The notes beneath the pieces were generated by a model. The model was not told the DNA's origin. It ran no database searches and saw only the letters and a list, made by a program, of their open reading frames with translations. This document shows positions 54,825-62,811 of a stretch of DNA of 64,000 nucleotides, one piece after another. Source of the stretch: Pseudoalteromonas undina (GTDB lineage Bacteria; Pseudomonadota; Gammaproteobacteria; Enterobacterales; Alteromonadaceae); the NCBI RefSeq assembly GCF_000238275.3, contig NZ_AHCF03000003.1:930001-994000 (forward strand), read 5' to 3'. The translations under genes and the position numbers were made by a program. Numbering within the stretch: the stretch's first letter is position 1; each line of letters begins with the position of its first letter.

Positions 54825-57800
54825 ATGAAGAAAATGCTGCAAACAGCGTTTGCGTTATCAGTTTCATTGGCATTGGGTCAAGTACACGCAGAGCAAACAG
54901 ATGAAAAAAAATGGCAAGTTGATTCACCAAAAGGGCAATTTGTAGATGCTTCTATTAGTGTAGAGCAAGGCACATGGATGAATGTAGATATAAGCCCTGA
55001 TGGAGAAACCTTAGTATTTGACTTACTGGGCGATATTTACACTATGCCAATGAGTGGTGGTAAAGCCACTCAAATAACCTCAGATATCGCATGGCAAATG
55101 CAGCCGCGTTTTAGCCCAGATGGTAAACATATCGCATTTACCTCAGATCAGGGGGGCGGTGATAATATTTGGGTTATGGACGTTAATGGCGAGAATCAAA
55201 CTGCAGTAACGGACGAAACGTTTCGTTTACTTAATAGCCCGGCATGGAGCCCTGATGGCGATTATTTAGTTGCACGTAAGCACTTTACCGCCAGTCGTTC
55301 TTTGGGCGCGGGTGAAGTTTGGCTTTATCACAAAGCGGGTGGTAAAGGGGTACAACTGACTAAACGTGAAAACGATCAAAAAGATTTAGGTGAGCCGATG
55401 TTTTCACCTGATGGCCGTTATGTTTATTTTTCTCATGATGCCACCCCAGGTAAAACCTTTCATTACTCAAAAGATTCGGTTGCGGGTATTTATAAAATTA
55501 AGCGCTATGATCGTGAAACCGGTGAAATAGAAACGATTATTAGTGGTATGGGTGGGGCAATCAGACCAACTCCGTCACCTGATGGTAAAAAACTTGCCTA
55601 TGTAAAGCGTGATGACTTTCAAACTAGCTTGTACTTATACGATTTAACCAGCGGTGAGCATACCAAGCTATATGACAAGCTAGAGCGCGATATGCAAGAA
55701 ACATGGGCTATTCATGGGGTATACCCAACAATTGCGTGGACACCAGATAATGAAGAGTTAGTATTTTGGGCTGGTGGCACCATTCATAAACTCAATGTCG
55801 ATGATAAATCTGTCAGCGATATTGCATTCAAAATAGACACCACGAAAAAAATTCAAAAAGCGGTGCGCTTTACTCAAAATATCGATACTGAAGAATTTGA
55901 TGTAAAAATGCTGCGAAATGTACAAATTAGCCCAGATGGTGAAACGGCATTGTTTGAAGCACTGGGTCATATTTATAAACGCGATTTAGACTCAGGAAAA
56001 ATCAAACGTTTAACCAAGCAAACCGATCATTATGAGTTATTTCCACAGTACTCGCGTGATGGTAAAAAAATTGTCTACACCACGTGGGACGATAACGAAC
56101 AAGGCACAGTGCGCGTTGTCTCTGCACGAAGTGGTCGCGGCGATACGATTACCGATGAACCGGGTAAATATGTAGAGCCTACCTTTAGCCCTGATGGCAA
56201 AACTGTAGTTTATCGTAAAGCCAGTGGTGGCAGTATTTTAAATCCTAAATGGTCACTGCACCCTGGGGTTTACAGTGTCAGTGCTAAAGGCGGTAAGAGT
56301 GAACTAATTTCTAAAAGTGGTTATCAACCGCAGTTTGGTAGTGCCAATGACCGTGTTTATATTATGAGCCCATGGCCTAAACCAACGTTAAGTGTGGTTG
56401 AGCTTGAAAGTAAAAAAGTGCGCAAACTCTATGAATCAGAGCATGCCACTGAATTTAGGGTATCGCCTGATGGTGAGTACTTAGCATTTGCAGAGCGCTT
56501 TAAAGTGTTTGTAACACCGTTTGTTGAGCGTGGTAAGACCATTAATATTGGGCCTAAAGACAGCCAATTTCCAATTGAGCAATTATCTGTTCGTGCTGGT
56601 GAAAATATTAGCTGGAGTGCCAACAGCAATAAACTCTATTGGACACTTGGCCCTGAGCTATACCATGCCAGTTTAGATGGAATGTTTGCTATTAATAAAG
56701 CCGATGACCAAGGGGTTAAAGTCAAAAGCGGGACTAACATTGGTTTTAGCAAAAAAATGGCTGAACCAGAAGGCATGACTGCCTTAACTGGCGCAAAAAT
56801 TATTACCATGGACGGCGAAAAAGTCATTGAAAATGGCGTTATTGTTACCGATGGTAAACATATTAAAGCTATTGGCTCTGCTGCAGATATTAGCGTTCCA
56901 AAAGGTGCTAAGATTGTTGATGTAACAGGCAAAACAATTATGCCTGGTATGGTTGATGCGCATGCGCATGGCTCACAAGCAAGCAATGAAATTATCCCAC
57001 AACAAAACTGGAAAAACTTTGCAGGCCTTGCGCTAGGTGTTACCACCATCCACGATCCATCAAACGACACCACTGAAATATTCACTGCCAGTGAAATGCA
57101 AAAAGCCGGTATGATTGTCGGCCCGCGTATTTTCTCCACTGGTACTATTTTATATGGAGCGAATATGCCTGGTTATACTTCGCATATTGATTCATTAGAT
57201 GATGCTAAATTTCATTTAGAGCGTTTGAAAAAAGTAGGGGCGTTTAGTGTTAAATCTTATAACCAACCTCGCAGAGAGCAGCGTCAGCAAGTGATTGAGG
57301 CTGGTCGTGAACTTGAAATGATGGTCGTGCCAGAAGGGGGCTCATTATTACAACATAACTTGAGTATGGTGGTTGATGGGCATACAGGGATTGAGCATTC
57401 CATTCCGGTTGAACATATTTATGATGATATTAAGCAGTTGTGGTCACAAAGTGATGTAGGTTATACGCCTACATTGGTGGTTGCCTATGGCGGTATTTGG
57501 GGTGAAAACTACTGGTACGATAAAACTGATGTGTGGAATCATCCTCGATTGAGCAAATTTGTGCCAAAAAATCAATTACTACCACGTTCAATGCGTCGTG
57601 TTAAAGCGCCCGATCATCACTATAACCACTTTAACAATGCACGTGTGGCAGCTGAACTACAAGATTTAGGTGTACTGGTTAATTTAGGTGCACATGGTCA
57701 GCGTGAAGGTTTAGGTGCGCACTGGGAAATGTGGATGTTTACTCAAGGTGGTATGACGCCGCTTGAGGCTATTCGAGCATCAACTCTCGATCCTGCTAAA

Positions 57801-57998
57801 TACCTAGGCTTAGATAAAAATGTAGGCTCATTAGAAGTCGGTAAACTGGCAGATTTAATGGTTATAGATGGCGACCCACTGAAAAACATCCGCGATTCAG
57901 ACAAAATTGATTACACCATGATCAACGGCCGCTTGTTCGACGCAGCAACGATGAACGAAGTTGGTAAAAAACAACGTGCCCCATTATTTTTTGAATAA
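54825..57998 (+). CDS. Secreted TolB-propeller amidohydrolase
   Basis: The 1057-residue protein has a signal peptide (1-23, cut near VHA-EQ), two TolB-type beta-propeller parts with SPDGK and WSPDG repeats (about residues 45-620), and a C-terminal amidohydrolase domain (about 645-1050) with the metal motif DAHAHGS, HSIPVEH and the late TLDPAKYLG and DGDPLKN signatures of the imidazolonepropionase/dipeptidase type. It is probably periplasmic or outer-membrane-linked and hydrolyses cyclic amides or peptides. The substrate is unknown. A strong terminator follows. Confidence 0.88.
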   Translation: MKKMLQTAFALSVSLALGQVHAEQTDEKKWQVDSPKGQFVDASISVEQGTWMNVDISPDGETLVFDLLGDIYTMPMSGGKATQITSDIAWQMQPRFSPDGKHIAFTSDQGGGDNIWVMDVNGENQTAVTDETFRLLNSPAWSPDGDYLVARKHFTASRSLGAGEVWLYHKAGGKGVQLTKRENDQKDLGEPMFSPDGRYVYFSHDATPGKTFHYSKDSVAGIYKIKRYDRETGEIETIISGMGGAIRPTPSPDGKKLAYVKRDDFQTSLYLYDLTSGEHTKLYDKLERDMQETWAIHGVYPTIAWTPDNEELVFWAGGTIHKLNVDDKSVSDIAFKIDTTKKIQKAVRFTQNIDTEEFDVKMLRNVQISPDGETALFEALGHIYKRDLDSGKIKRLTKQTDHYELFPQYSRDGKKIVYTTWDDNEQGTVRVVSARSGRGDTITDEPGKYVEPTFSPDGKTVVYRKASGGSILNPKWSLHPGVYSVSAKGGKSELISKSGYQPQFGSANDRVYIMSPWPKPTLSVVELESKKVRKLYESEHATEFRVSPDGEYLAFAERFKVFVTPFVERGKTINIGPKDSQFPIEQLSVRAGENISWSANSNKLYWTLGPELYHASLDGMFAINKADDQGVKVKSGTNIGFSKKMAEPEGMTALTGAKIITMDGEKVIENGVIVTDGKHIKAIGSAADISVPKGAKIVDVTGKTIMPGMVDAHAHGSQASNEIIPQQNWKNFAGLALGVTTIHDPSNDTTEIFTASEMQKAGMIVGPRIFSTGTILYGANMPGYTSHIDSLDDAKFHLERLKKVGAFSVKSYNQPRREQRQQVIEAGRELEMMVVPEGGSLLQHNLSMVVDGHTGIEHSIPVEHIYDDIKQLWSQSDVGYTPTLVVAYGGIWGENYWYDKTDVWNHPRLSKFVPKNQLLPRSMRRVKAPDHHYNHFNNARVAAELQDLGVLVNLGAHGQREGLGAHWEMWMFTQGGMTPLEAIRASTLDPAKYLGLDKNVGSLEVGKLADLMVIDGDPLKNIRDSDKIDYTMINGRLFDAATMNEVGKKQRAPLFFE

Positions 57999-58016
57999 GG
58001 TAGGCGTTTTTTAGTT

Positions 58017-58044
58017 AATAAGCGGCTATTTAGCCGCTTTTTTT
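58017..58044 (+). terminator. Intrinsic terminator of the amidohydrolase gene
   Basis: AAGCGGCTA and TAGCCGCTT form a 9-bp stem with a 2-base loop, then a T run; it lies between convergent genes. Confidence 0.92.
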
Positions 58045-58061
58045 ATATTGTATTTATCTAT

Positions 58062-58637
58062 TTAACCAACTGCTACTATCGCTTTTAAAATATTATCACT
58101 AGGTGCAGCTACTGATACATCATGCATCACTCTCGCTCTAGTTATAAATCCTTCTTTTAAAATGAGTAAATGGTGTGCGGCTTCAATTGCTTTTTCTCTA
58201 TTATGAGCAAATTCAGGGGTTTCTAAAAGAGCTGATAGTATAATCTCAAAGTTCGTTTGCTTATGCTGTTTGCAAAGTTTGGCAATAGGGTCATTCTCTA
58301 TAGGGTATTCAGCTGCAGTATTAATAAAAAAACAGCCATTAAAGTTACTTAACTCTGAAACCTCATTATTAATCCACTTTTTCAGTCCGAAAAAAATTGC
58401 TTGCGCGACTAATATAGCACTTGGTTGCAGACATATTTTTTTTAGCCAAGCGTTAAAACACATGTCACGTGTGACTAAACAGGCACAAATAAGCGCATCC
58501 TTGCTTTCAAAGTGCTTGTATAAGGTTTTTTTTGCAATGCCGGATACAGCTAAAATTTCATTAATACCAACAGCGTGTATACCCTTTTTATAAAAAAGGC
58601 TTAGTGCCGTACTGATTATTTGTTGTTGTTTATCCAT
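58062..58637 (-). CDS. TetR/AcrR-family repressor
   Basis: The frame is open for 43 further codons, but the ATG at 58637 (MDKQQQIISTALSLFYKKG) is the natural start, giving 191 residues. The HTH is at about 20-45 (INEILAVSGIAKKTLYKHF), followed by a ligand-binding domain with one free-looking cysteine pair (CACLVTRDMCF). It is divergent from the HPP gene, and the paired operator between them suggests it represses both. The inducer is unknown. Confidence 0.9.
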   Translation of the reverse strand: MDKQQQIISTALSLFYKKGIHAVGINEILAVSGIAKKTLYKHFESKDALICACLVTRDMCFNAWLKKICLQPSAILVAQAIFFGLKKWINNEVSELSNFNGCFFINTAAEYPIENDPIAKLCKQHKQTNFEIILSALLETPEFAHNREKAIEAAHHLLILKEGFITRARVMHDVSVAAPSDNILKAIVAVG

Positions 58638-58678
58638 GATATTCCAAATTTGAGCAGTAAAAACACAGCTTGACATAG

Positions 58679-58723
58679 GTAGACCGACTTGTCTATATTG
58701 TAGGTGTAGACAAGTCGGTCTAC
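58679..58723. promoter_or_regulatory. Double TetR operator over the HPP promoter
   Basis: Two perfectly inverted 17-base arms, GTAGACCGACTTGTCTA (58679-58695) and TAGACAAGTCGGTCTAC (58707-58723), are 11 bases apart. Each arm is itself a TAGAC-N6-GTCTA half-dyad, the shape of a TetR/NemR-type operator. The HPP promoter elements TTGACA (58670-58675) and TATATT (58694-58699, spacing 18) flank and overlap the left arm. Confidence 0.85.
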
Positions 58724-58738
58724 TTTTAAGGAGGTAAT

Positions 58739-59215
58739 ATGCATAGTGAGCAAATAAAGTCGGCATTAATCGCAGGTGTTTTTTCTACTTTTGTTTTGGC
58801 TTTTTTGGCGTGGCTAAATTATATGGGTGATTACGGTATTTGGTTAATGGCGCCATTTGGCGCAACAGCTGTGCTTGTTTTTGGCGTACCACAGAGCCCA
58901 TTAGCTAAGCCAAAAAACGTAATAGGGGGGCATATGCTGACCGCAATGATTGGGGTTGTTTTTAGCTATTATAGTGCTGATAGTGCGATCATGATTGGGC
59001 TGGCTGTGGGTATTGCTATAACTTTGATGATGATCACTAAAACCATTCACCCTGCTGCCGGTGCAAACCCTATCTTAATTATTGAGTCTAGCCAAAGTTG
59101 GGATTTTTTAATAATGCCAGTACTTGCCGGGACAGTGTTTATTGTGGTGTGTGGTTTTGTCGCGACGTGGTTTTTGCAGCTATTGATAGAAACTAAACAT
59201 AAAAAAACCGCTTAA
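58739..59215 (+). CDS. HPP-family membrane protein
   Basis: The 158-residue inner-membrane protein has about four hydrophobic segments and the HPP signature APFGATAVLVFGVPQSPLAKPKNVIGGH, then KTIHPAAGANP near residue 105. HPP proteins have been linked to nitrite transport in chloroplasts; here the role is unknown. A strong ribosome site AAGGAGG lies five bases before the ATG. It is controlled by the divergent TetR gene through the double operator. Its terminator overlaps its stop codon. Confidence 0.88.
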   Translation: MHSEQIKSALIAGVFSTFVLAFLAWLNYMGDYGIWLMAPFGATAVLVFGVPQSPLAKPKNVIGGHMLTAMIGVVFSYYSADSAIMIGLAVGIAITLMMITKTIHPAAGANPILIIESSQSWDFLIMPVLAGTVFIVVCGFVATWFLQLLIETKHKKTA

Positions 59216-59227
59216 CGCGGTTTCTTT
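59205..59227. terminator. Intrinsic terminator of the HPP gene
   Basis: AAACCGC and GCGGTTT form a 7-bp stem; the loop contains the HPP stop codon. TTTCTTTT follows. Confidence 0.8.
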
Positions 59228-59247
59228 TATACTGAGCACTCAGTGAA

Positions 59248-59610
59248 TTACACTACACCGCGCGGTAGGCGACAGTCGTGATCTTTACGAGCAAGCTCTA
59301 CTATCCAAAGCTCTTCTGCTGTGTAACCTTCTTCGTTCTCAGTGATCACGGTGAAAGGCGCTTTTTTCTGTGCTTTTACAGGAGCAGCTTTTTTAGTTTT
59401 TTTAGCGGGTGCTTTTACTGCAGCTTTTTTTGTAGACTTTCCAGAGCTTAATTCTTTAGTCAGCTCTGCTACATCAGCTAGGCGCATATTCTTGCCGCCA
59501 TCAACGCTGTACCAGCCAGGTTTAGTTGTTATTTCAGGTTTTTTACCATTGGCAGCTTCATATGCAGCTTCAAAGGCAGATAACACTTCTGTTTTGTCTA
59601 GTTTGCTCAT
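59248..59610 (-). CDS. Lys/Ala-rich small protein (histone-H1-like tail)
   Basis: The 120-residue protein has an N-terminal folded part (about 1-55, with KPGWYSVDGGKNMRLADVAEL), a strongly basic Lys/Ala/Pro linker (about 57-85, KKAAVKAPAKKTKKAAPVKA) and a conserved acidic-aromatic end (GYTAEELWIVELARKDHDCRLPRGVV). The Lys/Ala tail is like histone H1-type or Alu-type bacterial proteins and could bind DNA or RNA. I do not recognise a named family. It is transcribed towards the HPP terminator. Confidence 0.65.
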   Translation of the reverse strand: MSKLDKTEVLSAFEAAYEAANGKKPEITTKPGWYSVDGGKNMRLADVAELTKELSSGKSTKKAAVKAPAKKTKKAAPVKAQKKAPFTVITENEEGYTAEELWIVELARKDHDCRLPRGVV

Positions 59611-59760
59611 CAGAGACCCTATACGTTGTTTACACAGATAAAGAAGAGGTATTTATACCTATTTTAGAACTGTTTTTCAATTTTTTGCGATTTTCCTTTC
59701 ATTTTTAGCGCATAACCGCCAAAATTTGTACAAAATTCAGTGCAAAGTAAGGTAAGTAGT

Positions 59761-60513
59761 ATGCAACGTAGAGAATTTAATCAACTATTAAATACCCTGT
59801 TAAAGCCAGAAACCATTAACGATTTTTGTCCAAACGGACTTCAGGTAGAAGGTAAAGATGAGATACGCACCATAGTAACGGGTGTAACGGCAAGCCAAGC
59901 ACTTATTGATGCCGCGATTGAAAAAAATGCCGATGCCATTTTGGTACACCACGGCTATTTTTGGAAAGGCGAGTCACAACCTATCATTGGCATGAAAAAA
60001 CGTCGTGTGGCTGCACTTTTAGCTAACGACATCAATTTATTTGCTTATCATTTGCCATTAGATATTCACCCTGAAATCGGCAACAACGCTCAGCTAGCGC
60101 AATTACTCGATATTGAGATTGAAGCAGGTTTAGAGCCAGTCAATAACAGTGTCGTGATGAAAGGGCGGTTAAAAACGCCGCTAACGGGGTGCGAATTTGC
60201 TAAAAAAATAAACCAAGTGCTTAATCGCGAGCCTCTGACAAGTTTAGTGCGTAATGATAAAATTGAAACAATTGCCCTGTGCACTGGTGGCGGGCAAGGC
60301 TATATAGATTTAGCAGCTGAGCAGGGGCTAGATGCTTACTTAACCGGTGAAGCGTCAGAACAAACAATACATAGTTCTCGCGAGCAAAATATCGACTTTT
60401 TTGCTGCTGGCCACCATGCCACAGAGCGATACGGTATTAAAGCGCTGGGTGAATACCTTGCTGATAAATATGGCTTTGATGTAACATTTATTGATATAGA
60501 CAACCCAGTGTAA
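59761..60513 (+). CDS. Nif3-like dinuclear metal centre protein (YbgI)
   Basis: The frame opens at a GTG at 59740, but the ATG at 59761 (MQRREFNQLLN) has a better AGGTAAG ribosome site and the family N-terminus, giving 250 residues. Nif3/YbgI proteins form hexamers with two metals; the motifs FCPNGLQVEG, ILVHHGYFWKGE and AGHHATERYG (metal His residues) are present. The activity is uncertain, often labelled GTP cyclohydrolase I type 2 without good proof. Confidence 0.9.
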   Translation: MQRREFNQLLNTLLKPETINDFCPNGLQVEGKDEIRTIVTGVTASQALIDAAIEKNADAILVHHGYFWKGESQPIIGMKKRRVAALLANDINLFAYHLPLDIHPEIGNNAQLAQLLDIEIEAGLEPVNNSVVMKGRLKTPLTGCEFAKKINQVLNREPLTSLVRNDKIETIALCTGGGQGYIDLAAEQGLDAYLTGEASEQTIHSSREQNIDFFAAGHHATERYGIKALGEYLADKYGFDVTFIDIDNPV

Positions 60514-60659
60514 GCTTTGCCGTAAATACAATGCCGTCTAAGTAACCTATTCATACTTATCTTGAGTAGGTTCTTTAAAATCTAAAGTTAAAATAACTTA
60601 TTACTTTAATATGTTATAAAGAGTTTCCGCTGAGTTTAAAACCCATCAACAATAAAAAA

Positions 60660-61424
60660 TCAAAGGGCTTCAGGATTTATTGTACGACGTATTTTTATCC
60701 ATGTATCGCCAAGTACTTCATGGGCAAATTGAGTCACTACTAGTAATGCTTTTGCGTTGGGTATGAGTTGCTTATACCAAGGGTACGCTGCAAAGTTGTG
60801 GTAGTCAGTTGCTGCGGGGATCACAGTGATGCCTTGAGCATTAAATAAATTTATTGCTCTGGGCATATGGCTTACAGAAGTAACTAAAACGGTATTATAG
60901 TCAACAAGTTTTGAGGCTAAAAATGCGGCTTCTTGCGCTGTGTCCATTGCGTTTGGATTTTGTACAATGCGACTTTTATTCATACCCAAGCTAATTGCCG
61001 TTTTATACATAAGTGCGCTGTTGGTGACTTTTTCATAACCCCCACCTGATACAATTAACTGAGCTTGAGGATATATATTAGCGAGCCTAATACCTTCCAC
61101 TAAACGTGTTAATGCACAATTTCCTAGCTGGCTGTTAGCACTAAGGGCTGGGTTAGGGTTTATGTCGCAGCCAAGTACCACAATTTTATCTATGCTAGGG
61201 TGATCATTGATACTAAAAGCCAATGAAGTAGGTTGATTCTGTTTAATCAATAAGTTGGCAACCCAGGGCGTACTGGCAAGTAATAAGGTTGCAAGACTCA
61301 AAAAAGACAAGGTGATAACAAGCTTTCGGTGTTTGAGTGCAAAAATAAGCAGTATTAGGCTAAGTAAACCTAGTAATGGTAACGGCATGAGTAAACCGCC
61401 CAATATTTTTTTAAGTTCAAACAT
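60660..61424 (-). CDS. ElyC/YdcF-like DUF218 membrane protein
   Basis: The 254-residue protein has two hydrophobic N-terminal helices and a DUF218 fold with IDKIVVLGCDINPNPAL, the CALTRLVEGIRLANIYP segment and TSVSHMPRAINLFNAQGI. E. coli ElyC (YcbC) has this layout and acts in cell-envelope carrier-lipid balance. The ATG at 61424 is preferred to a GTG at 61436 because it begins the hydrophobic helix cleanly, though neither has a strong ribosome site. Confidence 0.78.
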   Translation of the reverse strand: MFELKKILGGLLMPLPLLGLLSLILLIFALKHRKLVITLSFLSLATLLLASTPWVANLLIKQNQPTSLAFSINDHPSIDKIVVLGCDINPNPALSANSQLGNCALTRLVEGIRLANIYPQAQLIVSGGGYEKVTNSALMYKTAISLGMNKSRIVQNPNAMDTAQEAAFLASKLVDYNTVLVTSVSHMPRAINLFNAQGITVIPAATDYHNFAAYPWYKQLIPNAKALLVVTQFAHEVLGDTWIKIRRTINPEAL

Positions 61425-61478
61425 AATGAGTAACACGGTTGAATATATTTACTAACATGTTACTCATAAGTTTTAGAT

Positions 61479-62366
61479 TTATCGACCGTTATTTAATTTA
61501 CAGGTGTTTAAAAAATGACGGTAAACCGGATTGTCTTTCATGTCTTTTTTCATCGCTAAGTACATCGGACGGGTTAAACCAAGCGCGCCCAGTGGAATTG
61601 ACTTAATTAGCCCTTGGCTTTCATACGGAGTAACGAGCCAATCAGGTAGGGCGGCTACACCCATACCTGCACTGACTAATTGAAATATAAGTAAGCCCTG
61701 ATCAACTGTTTTAAGCGTGCCATCAAAACGTGCATTTTGAATAAAATGCTTAAATATATCTTGGCGCTCACGCGGAATCGGGTAAGAAATAATAGTTTCG
61801 TTTTTTAAATCAAGCGCAGTTACGTAGGCTTTTTTAGCTAAGTCATGATCCGGTGCCACTATTAGCTTAAGTTTAAAGTCAAATAGGTGGGCGTATTCTA
61901 GTTTGTCGGGTTCACGCACATCTGAGGTAAGCACTAGGTCTAATTCATCATTTAATAAGTCTGGGATGGCGTCGTAACTAAAACCACGTTCGTAATCAAT
62001 CTTTATGTCAGGCCAAAAATTATTAAACTCTTTAATAGTAGGCAATAACCAATGAAAACAGGCATGACATTCAACACTTAGACGCAGTTGTGAGATTGGC
62101 TGATTTAAACTTTCTTTTAATCGGCATTTAGTTGCTTCTAACTTAGGTAATATTTCGTGTGCTAATTCAAGTAATAACATACCTTGAGGTGTAAATCGGA
62201 CAGGTTGAGTTTTTCGTTCGAACAACTGGCAATCTAATTTATTTTCTAAATCTTTGATCTGATGCGATAAAGCTGACTGAGTTAAAAATAGCTCGCGGGC
62301 TGTATTAACCAACGATCCCGTTTCTTTGAGGGTCGCTATAGTTTTTAGGTGTTTAATGTCAATCAT
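61479..62366 (-). CDS. metR: LysR-family regulator MetR
   Basis: MetR activates methionine synthesis genes (metE, metH and others) with homocysteine as effector. The 295-residue protein matches MetR closely: MIDIKHLKTIATLKETGSL with the HTH LTQSALSHQIKDLEN, then FERKTQPVRFTPQG and the effector-domain block LRLSVECHACFHWL. No metE lies nearby, so its targets are elsewhere. Confidence 0.93.
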   Translation of the reverse strand: MIDIKHLKTIATLKETGSLVNTARELFLTQSALSHQIKDLENKLDCQLFERKTQPVRFTPQGMLLLELAHEILPKLEATKCRLKESLNQPISQLRLSVECHACFHWLLPTIKEFNNFWPDIKIDYERGFSYDAIPDLLNDELDLVLTSDVREPDKLEYAHLFDFKLKLIVAPDHDLAKKAYVTALDLKNETIISYPIPRERQDIFKHFIQNARFDGTLKTVDQGLLIFQLVSAGMGVAALPDWLVTPYESQGLIKSIPLGALGLTRPMYLAMKKDMKDNPVYRHFLNTCKLNNGR

Positions 62367-62811
62367 CTTTAATAAATCTCATGGGTATGGTGAGTATTGC
62401 TTAGATTAACTACATACTACGCTTATATAAAAATCGTTTCAACGTCTAGATGGCTATAAAAGTGAGGTTTGGTGTGTTTTTTACTGCAAACATTAAATTT
62501 ATTAACTTTGCATAGTCAAATATTGTTTTGTTATTTGTTTATTGTTGAATTTAGCTCATGTTAAATCGGGTTTAAATAGTTAAGCTGAAATTAAAATAAA
62601 GCAGTGTGAATTTGGTTATGGAGTAAGTTATGCATGTTTAGCGATTAATGTGTTGTTGTAAAACATGTTGTTGAGGTTAGCATTTATCATCAAGGTTTAA
62701 TTGGTATGCTCTTACAAACGAGGTTGAATTATTAAGAGTATTAAAGCGAGTAAGCACAGTGGTCAGTTTAATCCTAAATACTTGGTTGTAAATTCCAGCT
62801 GTGCCTAGCCA
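62367..62811. other. Intergenic region upstream of metR with no gene seen
   Basis: This is a 445-base AT-rich gap between the metR start and the end of the GGDEF-EAL gene. No open frame with a ribosome site, no terminator of note and no repeat were found; a 21-codon frame near 62450 has no support. Confidence 0.4.

Noticed and set aside
62450..62516. A 21-codon frame in the metR upstream gap
   Set aside because: It has no ribosome site and no similarity to anything recognised.
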